Shown here piece after piece: positions 50,040-56,407 of a stretch of DNA of 56,407 nucleotides. The notes under the pieces are model-generated. The model did not search any database and had not been told where the DNA came from. It saw nothing but the letters and a program-made list of their open reading frames with translations. A program made the translations under genes and the position numbers. How positions within the stretch are numbered: position 1 is the stretch's first letter; each line of letters opens with the position of its first letter. Origin of the DNA: Bacteroidota bacterium (GTDB taxonomy: Bacteria; Spirochaetota; Spirochaetia; JABMQR01); the NCBI GenBank assembly GCA_013202335.1, contig JABMQR010000233.1:1-56407 (forward strand). Reading direction: 5' to 3'.

Positions 50040-51554
50040 ATGGCAGATAAATTACTGCTTGGCGTAGACATCGGAACCCAGGGGGTTAAATGTTCACTGT
50101 TTGATTCCGGCGGGAACTGCCTGTCGACGGCGTTTATTCCTTCTCAGCTCTATCAGCCGGGACCGGGGATAACGGAAGAAGATCCGGAGTTTCAGGTTGA
50201 TTCCGTATGTAAAGCCATTAACCAATGCATAAGTTCAGCCGGTGGAATTGATACCTCAGCCATAGCGTGTATGGCTATTGATGGTCAAATGGCGGGAGTT
50301 ATTGGAGTTGGAGAGGATGGGAAAGCAGTTACCCCTTACGACTCCTGGCTCGATACCCGATGTGCACCCTATATAACATCCATGAAAGAGATTGCGGAAG
50401 AAGAGATTATCCGAAAAACGGGCAACCCGCCAAGTTTCAATCATGGACCGAAAATATTGTGGTGGAAACATGAACGACCGGAAATATATAGACAAATAAC
50501 AGCTTTTGTCCAACCTGGCGGATATGCCGCTATGCGTCTTTGCGGATTATCAGGGGTAGAGAGTTTCATTGACAGAACCTATCTTCATTTTTCCGGATTT
50601 GCAGACAATCTTGCAGGACGATGGGATGACGGACTCATATCTCTGTTTGGGATTGATGGGTCAAAACTTCCAGGAATAGTCTCCCCTGAGTATATTGTGG
50701 GAGAGACGAGTGCTGAAATGACTGCAAGGTGCGGACTTAAACGGTCAATTCCCGTGGCTGCAGGCTGTGGGGATACTGCTGCTTCATTCTTATCATGCGG
50801 AGCTGTCCGACCCGGTATTTGTGTTGATGTAGCAGGCACTGCCAGTGTTTTTGCCGCAACGACGGATACCTATTGTTACGATAGTGCATCAAAGGTCATG
50901 GGATGCGGTGCTTCTGCAACTGAGGGACTTTGGCATCCCTATGCCTATATTAATGGCGGCGGGATGAACCTCGAATGGTTTGCCTGTGAAGTTTTAGGAA
51001 AAAACAAAAGTGATCCTGCTCGTTTTAAGGGGCTGGATCCTACTGTGTTATCATCTGATGAAAATGACCCATTGTTCATTCCCCATATGGGTGGGCGGGT
51101 AAGTCCAAGCCAGCCTTTTCTCCGGGGAACTTTTGCAGGTCTTACGTGGAGTCACACAAATCAGCATATGTTTCAGGCAATCCTCGAAAGTGTGGCACTT
51201 GAATACGGGGTGTATCGAAACGCGCTGTTAAACATGCTGCCTGGAATCGAGTTGAAGGAGATGAGAATAACCGGCGGCGGTGAAAACATCACTATTTGGA
51301 AAGAGATGAAATCGGGAGTCTTGAAAGTTCCGGTAACCTCAATTGAACGAAATTTTGGTGCACCCATGGGTGCTGCAATTATTGCCGGCTGTGCAGTTGG
51401 ATTATTCTCTTCTACCGTTACGGCAGCTGATGCATGGATACCTCTTAAGGATTCAATCTCCTGTGACCCCACTTTTATTGATTATTATCAGCGCAGACTG
51501 GAAAAGTATGAGGCTCTTCTTGAAGCAATGAATATGTTTTACACGGGAAAATGA
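50040..51554 (+). CDS. FGGY-family carbohydrate kinase
   Basis: A 504-residue sugar kinase of the xylulokinase/gluconokinase group. The N-terminal phosphate loop is LGVDIGTQGVKCSLFD (about 7-22), the catalytic Asp is probably in MAIDGQMAGVIG near 80-90 (family GQMHG motif), and the C-terminal ATP region is DVAGTASVFAATTD near 263 and ITGGGENITIWKEM near 410. GAAAGGAGAT precedes the ATG. It resembles the kinase beside the Thermotoga inositol genes. The phosphate acceptor is not known; a keto-sugar acid is plausible. Confidence 0.9.
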   Translation: MADKLLLGVDIGTQGVKCSLFDSGGNCLSTAFIPSQLYQPGPGITEEDPEFQVDSVCKAINQCISSAGGIDTSAIACMAIDGQMAGVIGVGEDGKAVTPYDSWLDTRCAPYITSMKEIAEEEIIRKTGNPPSFNHGPKILWWKHERPEIYRQITAFVQPGGYAAMRLCGLSGVESFIDRTYLHFSGFADNLAGRWDDGLISLFGIDGSKLPGIVSPEYIVGETSAEMTARCGLKRSIPVAAGCGDTAASFLSCGAVRPGICVDVAGTASVFAATTDTYCYDSASKVMGCGASATEGLWHPYAYINGGGMNLEWFACEVLGKNKSDPARFKGLDPTVLSSDENDPLFIPHMGGRVSPSQPFLRGTFAGLTWSHTNQHMFQAILESVALEYGVYRNALLNMLPGIELKEMRITGGGENITIWKEMKSGVLKVPVTSIERNFGAPMGAAIIAGCAVGLFSSTVTAADAWIPLKDSISCDPTFIDYYQRRLEKYEALLEAMNMFYTGK

Positions 51555-51555
51555 T

Positions 51556-52431
51556 ATGGGGAATAAAGATAAAACAACACTGACCCGTGCTAAGTTAACA
51601 GTGAACCAGTATGTAGAGAGCAAAGAGAGCGATGGGGTTTTGCTTTGGTGGCTTGGGCAGGCAGGATTTCTTATACAATATGCTGGAATTACACTGGTTA
51701 TTGATGCCTATCTTTCTGATGAGCTATCGGTAAAATACGCAGGGAAAAAATTCCCCCATAAGCGGATGATGGAACCTCCGATTCCTATGGAGAATTTTAA
51801 AAAGATTGATTATGTACTTTGCTCTCACAGCCACTCTGACCATATGGATCCCGGTTTACTGAAGATTGTTGCCAAAAACAATCCCGAGTGCCGGTTTATT
51901 ATGCCGGAGGCTGTTCGTTCGATTGGTATAGATCGGGGTGCTCCGGAAAATCGAATTTTAAGTATTGATGCCGGAACTAAAATTGCACTTTCTCAGGATG
52001 TTTCTCTGGTTGGCGTACCTGCCGCCCATGAGGAACTGCAGCAGGATAAGGATGGCCACCACCTGTTTCTCGGGTTTATGTTAACTTTTGGAGATATAGT
52101 AATCTATCATCCTGGAGATTCTATTCCGTATGAGGGTTTGGATGCCAATCTTGAACCCTGTCCCATAGACCTTGCGCTTATGCCGATAAACGGGAGAAGT
52201 GAAGAATTAAGCTCTCATGGAATAGTGGGAAACTTTAACTTTTCTGAAGCACTTCACGTAATGCGTTCTCATAACATTCCATTTATGATCCCACACCACT
52301 TTGAAATGTTTGATTTCAATACCGTTGATCGGGGTGAGGTGACCGGGCTTATCGCATCTGCCGAGATGCAGGAGAGTATTTTTCCAGCTGAAATTGGGGT
52401 TCGCTATAAATTATCAAGAAATATAGAATAA
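51556..52431 (+). CDS. MBL-fold metal-dependent hydrolase (UlaG / IolN-like)
   Basis: A 291-residue metallo-beta-lactamase fold protein. The metal motif H91-S-H93-S-D95-H96 is intact, VGVPAAHEEL near 154 gives another His, DIVIYHPGDSIPYEG near 180 the bridging Asp, and IPHHFEMFDF near 251 the last His. UlaG-like enzymes open lactones; in Thermotoga the related IolN opens the ring of diketo-inositol by hydrolysis. It begins one base after the kinase stop and is followed after 23 bases by a DeoR gene. Confidence 0.88.
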   Translation: MGNKDKTTLTRAKLTVNQYVESKESDGVLLWWLGQAGFLIQYAGITLVIDAYLSDELSVKYAGKKFPHKRMMEPPIPMENFKKIDYVLCSHSHSDHMDPGLLKIVAKNNPECRFIMPEAVRSIGIDRGAPENRILSIDAGTKIALSQDVSLVGVPAAHEELQQDKDGHHLFLGFMLTFGDIVIYHPGDSIPYEGLDANLEPCPIDLALMPINGRSEELSSHGIVGNFNFSEALHVMRSHNIPFMIPHHFEMFDFNTVDRGEVTGLIASAEMQESIFPAEIGVRYKLSRNIE

Positions 52432-52454
52432 ATATGCAAAGTTCTGAGGTGTGT

Positions 52455-53219
52455 ATGTTATTTACTGAAGAGCGACGAACAAAACTTATAGAACTGATTA
52501 ATGAGAAAAAGAGCATTGCCGTTGCGGAGCTGTGCGATTTTTTTTCAGTTTCTACGACAACAGTACGGAATGATTTACGTGAACTTAATGAGATGGGTCA
52601 CATAACCCGGACACACGGCGGGGCTATGAGAAGAACCAAACCGGGCTATGAGATGAAACTTGATAATCGAGTCATAAATAATCTTTCGGGAAAAACGGTA
52701 ATTGCCAGACTGGCTTTAAGTCAAATTAACGATGGGGATACTATTATTCTTGATCACGGAACGACTGTACGGGAATTGGCAAAAATTTTAGGAAACAAAA
52801 AAAACTTGTCTGTAGTAACCAACGATCTCACAATTGCAGGAATTGTTGGGAAAATTGAAAGTTGTGAAGTGTTGGTAATTGGCGGCTTGCTGCGGAAAGG
52901 ATTTCATTGCACTTTGGGGAAAGGGCTGCTTACTTTTCTTGGGGCACTTTCAGTGGATAAAGCATTTATGGGAACCAGCTCATTTTCTGCAAATAAGGGG
53001 GCCAGTACCCCGGATATGATTCATGCGGAGATACAACGGGAACTGATAAAAACCGCTTCTGAAGTAATAGTTCTATGTGATCATACAAAGCTTGAGTGCG
53101 AATCTTTGATGAACTTTGCTTCCCCGGATAGTATAGATTTGCTTATTACAGATGTTATGAATGATGAGCTGAAAAAAGCATATCAAGATATGAATATTAT
53201 TGTTCTCTCGGGGAATTGA
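52455..53219 (+). CDS. DeoR-family transcriptional regulator
   Basis: A 254-residue regulator. The N-terminal helix-turn-helix is EERRTKLIELINEKKSIAVA then FSVSTTTVRNDLRELNEMGH, and the C-terminal sugar-phosphate sensor has DGDTIILDHGTTVRELAKIL near 90 and the DHTKL motif near 214. I chose the ATG at 52455, which follows TGAGGTGTGT and gives the usual family length; an ATG seven codons upstream is less likely. It may control the kinase and hydrolase part of the operon in response to a phosphorylated intermediate. Confidence 0.9.
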   Translation: MLFTEERRTKLIELINEKKSIAVAELCDFFSVSTTTVRNDLRELNEMGHITRTHGGAMRRTKPGYEMKLDNRVINNLSGKTVIARLALSQINDGDTIILDHGTTVRELAKILGNKKNLSVVTNDLTIAGIVGKIESCEVLVIGGLLRKGFHCTLGKGLLTFLGALSVDKAFMGTSSFSANKGASTPDMIHAEIQRELIKTASEVIVLCDHTKLECESLMNFASPDSIDLLITDVMNDELKKAYQDMNIIVLSGN

Positions 53220-53351
53220 AATCTTTATCTGGTGGCACGAAGCGTGGTGTTAAGGTGAAATTATACTTTGCTTATCCCTTGCAGATGGGAAATACTTTTG
53301 GATTGCCCTATTTAACTGGAAAATTTTTCAATAACCTGATAACTTTAATAC

Positions 53352-54584
53352 ATGAACTCAGGCAGCAGAATTTCGGTCAAGCAGCATAACAGAAAAATAA
53401 TTCTCGATTTGTTTCGCAAATCCGGAACTCTTTCGGTAAGTGATTTAACTGATCAGACCAGAATAAGCAAACCTACTGTACAAAAAGTGATAGATTTTTT
53501 TGAGGGAAAGGGAATACTGATCTTCGAAGGAAAGGGTGACTCAACCTCTGATGGAGGAAAGAAACCCAACCTGTACCGATTTTCTCCTGATTTTGGCTGT
53601 ATTATCAGTCTTCATGTGGGACCGGATTTTATCTATGCAGCAATTGCCGATATGCGGGCAGATATCATACATTCACACCATTTTGACATTGGTAAAATGG
53701 ATGTCGATAAGGTGCTTGATGAGTTGGGACGGATAGTGCATGAGTTCCAAAGACATGAAGCAATTGTAAACGGGAGTCTTGTCTCTATTGCTATTGCACT
53801 GCCGGGAATCGTCGATCCTAAAAAGGGGATCCTCGTTTTTACTCCACACTATGCCAATTGGGGTAATGATATTCGTTTTGCTGATGAGCTGCATAACAGA
53901 ATAGATGTTGATGTACCGGTATTTATGGACTGCACTAACCGTTTTCAGGCAGTGGCAGAGAAGCATAAAGGTGTAGCAAGAGGCTGTGATAACTTTATTA
54001 CCCTGGATGCTATGGGAGAAGGCGTCGGCTCAGGGGTTATCGTAAATGGTACTGTTCGCCATGGATCGCAGAATTTTTCCGGTGAGGTTGGTCATATGAT
54101 TCTCGACCCTCATAATGGTGCAGAGTGTATTTGCGGTGGTAAGGGCTGTTTTGAAGCAATGGTATCGCTAAAGCGAATCAAGACCCTGGTATCTGATGGT
54201 GAACAGAGATTTCCTGATTCATTAATTTTTTCGAAACAAGATCCTGAACAGGATGTGTTAAACAGGATTTTTACTGCGGCCCACAAACAAGATGCACTGG
54301 CTTTGGAAATATTCAATGATATTTGCCAATGGTTTGCTGTCGGAATTAACAATATTATTATGGTGAATGATCCGGAACTCATTGTTCTGCAGGGAATATT
54401 TAATACGGGTGGTGATTTTTTCCTCAATTGTCTGAGAGGGAAAATAAACAGCATCTCTTTCCCAAATATAAATCGAAAGGTGCAGATTACATTATCCGAA
54501 TTCGGTTTGGAACGGGGAGTTCTTGGCGGAGCCTGTTATGGTAAGCAGCGGTTTTTTGATAATCCTGCTGTGTATTACGATTAA
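53352..54584 (+). CDS. ROK-family transcriptional regulator (first paralog)
   Basis: A 410-residue regulator with an N-terminal winged helix-turn-helix (TLSVSDLTDQTRISKPTVQK near 27-46) and a ROK domain. Zinc ligands C259, C261 and C266 lie in CICGGKGCFEA. The kinase loop that would read D-x-G-x-T is replaced by LHVGPDFIYAAI near 92, so it is a sugar-sensing regulator and not a kinase. VVNG-type sugar-binding residues lie in GVIVNGTVRHGSQNFSGEVG near 229. It is clearly related to the next ROK gene. Thermotoga inositol genes are also governed by a ROK protein. Confidence 0.93.
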   Translation: MNSGSRISVKQHNRKIILDLFRKSGTLSVSDLTDQTRISKPTVQKVIDFFEGKGILIFEGKGDSTSDGGKKPNLYRFSPDFGCIISLHVGPDFIYAAIADMRADIIHSHHFDIGKMDVDKVLDELGRIVHEFQRHEAIVNGSLVSIAIALPGIVDPKKGILVFTPHYANWGNDIRFADELHNRIDVDVPVFMDCTNRFQAVAEKHKGVARGCDNFITLDAMGEGVGSGVIVNGTVRHGSQNFSGEVGHMILDPHNGAECICGGKGCFEAMVSLKRIKTLVSDGEQRFPDSLIFSKQDPEQDVLNRIFTAAHKQDALALEIFNDICQWFAVGINNIIMVNDPELIVLQGIFNTGGDFFLNCLRGKINSISFPNINRKVQITLSEFGLERGVLGGACYGKQRFFDNPAVYYD

Positions 54585-54749
54585 TCGACATCTTTTTATT
54601 AAAACAGAAAAGAAAGTAAATTTAAAAACAGTATTCTAAATAAGAATTTAAATACAATCCACACAACCAAAAGTTAAGTAAAACACATTAAATAATTACA
54701 ATAGAACAAAATAAACAAACATGTTAACTGGTTTATGTTTTAAAAACAG

Positions 54750-54770
54750 TTATTAAAATAGTTTTAATAA
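54750..54770. promoter_or_regulatory. Perfect 9-bp inverted repeat upstream of the second ROK gene
   Basis: TTATTAAAA at 54750-54758 and TTTTAATAA at 54762-54770 are exact reverse complements around TAG. It lies four bases before the -35 box of the second ROK gene, so it is a candidate autoregulatory site. A smaller palindrome GTTTTAAAAAC is found a few bases upstream. The remainder of the 253-base gap is AT-rich without a gene. Confidence 0.55.
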
Positions 54771-54774
54771 AAAG

Positions 54775-54802
54775 TTGACAAACCAAAAAGCTGTGTTAGA
54801 AT
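54775..54802 (+). promoter_or_regulatory. Promoter of the second ROK gene
   Basis: TTGACA at 54775-54780, 16-base spacer, TAGAAT at 54797-54802, 35 bases before the start codon. Confidence 0.75.
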
Positions 54803-54837
54803 GAATTGAATAAAACATTAATTTTGGTTGTAAGAGT

Positions 54838-56079
54838 GTGAAACAGAGAAAATCAGTAAAACATAATAACCGTAAAATAATACTCGATTATATGAGAGCC
54901 GATGGTATTCTGTCGATTTCAGACATCTCAGAACAAGTTAAGATTAGTAAACCAACAGTTAAAAAAGTGGTTGATTACTATGCTGATATGGGTTTGGTCA
55001 ACAGTGCAGGGAAGGGAAGTTCCACTGATGAGGGAGGCAAAAAACCCGCTCTCTTTCAGTTTAACCAAAATTATGGATATGTGATTGCTGTGCATATTGG
55101 TCCTGATTTTATCTATTCTGCAATCATGGATTTGAATGCGGAGATAGTACACTCTACATTCAGGACAATACCGAAACTCTCTGCACAGGATATTATTGAG
55201 TTGTTAAAAGAGAATATTCTGGATTTTCAGGGTTTGGGCTGGAGTCGGAATAAAGAACTTATCAATGTTGTTATTGCACTTCCGGGGATTGTGGATTCAG
55301 CAAAAGGTGTTTCAGTATATACACCGCACTATCCTCAGTGGAGCGAGAATTGGCCGGTACGGGATGTGCTTCTCCGTGAAACGGGACTGCAGGTTCCTCT
55401 CTATATCGGAAATATCAACCGGTATCAGGCACTTGCGGAAAAAGTGAAGGGGCTGGCACGCGAAGTAACCAATTTTCTCATAGTTGATGCTATGGATGAA
55501 GGTGTTGGAGCAGGCGTCATTGTGAACGGTACGATTCGGCATGGTTCTCAGAACCTTTCCGGAGAAATAGGGCACATGGTATTGGATTTACAGGGTCCCA
55601 AATGTATTTGCGGCGGTCGCGGCTGTTTTGAAGCATTAGTGTCTGTCCGGCATATAAACAGCATTCTGAGCACCGGGAATATTACCCATAAGGAGTCCAT
55701 GATTTATCGTAAGAAAGAGGATCCTGAGGTGGGGATTGATGATCTTTTCCGGGCAGCTGAAGCGGGAGATGCCTTCGCAGTAGAAGTAATGGACCGGGTC
55801 GTGAGCTGGTTTGCGATAGGTTTGAATAATGTGATTATGGTAAATGATCCGGACATGATCATTATTCAGGGTATTTATACCCATGCCGGCAGTAAATTTC
55901 TTTCCAATCTTAAGAGCAAGATTGACCAGATGTCATTTCCGAATTTGAGTCGAAATTTAGAGCTTGTCTATTCCCGATTTGGAAGGGAACGGGGCGTGCT
56001 TGGAGCAGGATGTTATGGTGTTTGGAGTTATTTTCAGTCGAAAGAGCTCTATAAACCGCTCATACCTTCAACAGAGTAA
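54838..56079 (+). CDS. ROK-family transcriptional regulator (second paralog)
   Basis: A 413-residue paralog of the gene just upstream; the two agree over the whole length, by eye at more than half of positions. The start is a GTG chosen by alignment with the first paralog, with no strong ribosome site. The helix-turn-helix is ILSISDISEQVKISKPTVKK, zinc ligands are C256, C258 and C263 in CICGGRGCFEA, and the kinase loop is again replaced (VHIGPDFIYSAI). It has its own promoter and is followed by a hairpin and a new binding-protein gene, which it probably controls. Confidence 0.92.
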   Translation: MKQRKSVKHNNRKIILDYMRADGILSISDISEQVKISKPTVKKVVDYYADMGLVNSAGKGSSTDEGGKKPALFQFNQNYGYVIAVHIGPDFIYSAIMDLNAEIVHSTFRTIPKLSAQDIIELLKENILDFQGLGWSRNKELINVVIALPGIVDSAKGVSVYTPHYPQWSENWPVRDVLLRETGLQVPLYIGNINRYQALAEKVKGLAREVTNFLIVDAMDEGVGAGVIVNGTIRHGSQNLSGEIGHMVLDLQGPKCICGGRGCFEALVSVRHINSILSTGNITHKESMIYRKKEDPEVGIDDLFRAAEAGDAFAVEVMDRVVSWFAIGLNNVIMVNDPDMIIIQGIYTHAGSKFLSNLKSKIDQMSFPNLSRNLELVYSRFGRERGVLGAGCYGVWSYFQSKELYKPLIPSTE

Positions 56080-56083
56080 ATTA

Positions 56084-56099
56084 CCTGTCATTTGACAGG
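56084..56099 (+). terminator. Hairpin between ROK gene and binding-protein gene
   Basis: CCTGTCA at 56084-56090 pairs with TGACAGG at 56093-56099 around a two-base loop drawn tight. The T7 run comes only 16 bases later, so it may be a weak terminator or attenuator before the transporter gene. Confidence 0.5.
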
Positions 56100-56135
56100 C
56101 AATAATATTTTAGTTTTTTTCCAGGAGGAGGAAGC

Positions 56136-56407
56136 ATGAAAAAGAAAGTATTGGCTATAGCAATTGTGGTACTATTGGTAACAGTTGGGATTTTTGCAGC
56201 AGCAGCAGAAGAAGAGAGTGCTGTGACATTAGGAACATCCATTAGAACACTGACGAATCCCTACCAGGCTAACTATAAAGTCGGTGGTGATATGTTTGCA
56301 GAAGAAGTTGGTCTTGCACATGATGTATTAACATGTGAAGGTTCCAGTGAAAAACAGTTGAATGACATCAAAGCCCTTGTTGCAAAAACAGGCGGAAATG
56401 TAGCATT
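56136..56407 (+). CDS. Sugar ABC transporter binding protein, 5' part (cut by window end)
   Basis: The first 90 codons of an exported binding protein. The signal peptide MKKKVLAIAIVVLLVTVGIF ends near AAAAEEES, and the mature part LGTSIRTLTNPYQANYKVGG then EKQLNDIKALVAK fits the N-terminal lobe of a type-1 sugar-binding protein. A very strong AGGAGGAGG ribosome site precedes the ATG. The gene runs past the end of the window. As it follows ROK regulators and the inositol-like operon, it may begin the matching importer. Confidence 0.85.
   Translation, partial: MKKKVLAIAIVVLLVTVGIFAAAAEEESAVTLGTSIRTLTNPYQANYKVGGDMFAEEVGLAHDVLTCEGSSEKQLNDIKALVAKTGGNVA

Noticed and set aside
1..56407. tRNA or rRNA genes
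   Set aside because: No T-arm GGTTCRA-type motif with matching acceptor stem and no rRNA-like stretch was noticed on either strand while reading; a dedicated scan would be needed to exclude a divergent tRNA.

Overview
The window looks like a chromosomal segment of an anaerobic, fermentative, diderm, sugar-using bacterium. A free-living spirochaete would fit, but no single gene here proves it. The clues are a one-chain pyruvate:ferredoxin oxidoreductase, a rubrerythrin / two-iron superoxide reductase / rubredoxin oxygen-defence set, a tungsten-type aldehyde:ferredoxin oxidoreductase, many ribose-type ABC sugar transporter genes, a lipoprotein with a clear lipobox, and a probable outer-membrane beta-barrel protein. 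No rRNA, tRNA, CRISPR array, transposase or phage gene was seen.

Left part (1-20.5 kb), mostly central metabolism: nifJ; a nitroreductase next to a TetR regulator and a divergent MFS transporter; a SorC-type regulator with a thiamine-dependent 2-oxoacid dehydrogenase E1 alpha/beta pair (no E2 or E3 nearby); a lipoprotein hydrolase; then rubredoxin, superoxide reductase, rubrerythrin and a WYL regulator. After a long leader with a hairpin and two small ORFs comes a compact spermidine operon (arginine decarboxylase, carboxyspermidine dehydrogenase, carboxyspermidine decarboxylase, agmatinase). It encodes arginine to agmatine to putrescine to carboxyspermidine to spermidine.

Middle part (20.6-41.3 kb): a LacI-regulated sugar operon with twin CTAAAACGTTTTAG-type operators (sugar epimerase, Gfo/Idh/MocA oxidoreductase, ABC permease, ATPase, permease, fucose-isomerase-like protein) that lacks a binding protein. 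Then an AT-rich accessory stretch (28.7-33.4 kb) holds a Fic gene inside a segment bounded by inverted repeats, the homoserine dehydrogenase gene, and the wrecks of a nucleotidyltransferase, a DUF4143 ATPase and two unidentified genes, with several copies of one short repeat. An outer-membrane-like protein, a secreted GH16 glycosidase and a LysE exporter follow. Next come a YesM/YesN-type two-component pair, divergent from a sugar-binding protein, and an old-yellow-enzyme family reductase.

Right part (41.3-56.4 kb): a large sugar or polyol catabolic region. One operon carries a HAD phosphatase, tungsten aldehyde oxidoreductase and a MoaD-like protein. A minus-strand operon carries a shikimate-dehydrogenase-like protein, a cupin phosphoglucose isomerase and a 2-hydroxyacid dehydrogenase. 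A plus-strand run carries KDPG aldolase, an IolG-like dehydrogenase, a zinc alcohol dehydrogenase, an FGGY kinase, an MBL-fold hydrolase, a DeoR regulator, two ROK regulators and the start of a new ABC binding protein. The dehydrogenase / Zn-dehydrogenase / MBL hydrolase / FGGY kinase / ROK set resembles the hydrolytic inositol pathway known from Thermotoga. The AOR and aldolase operons share a TGCTAGC operator placed just after the -35 box, so they are probably one regulon. The association of that pathway with AOR and the minus-strand trio is the most interesting candidate for an undescribed system here.
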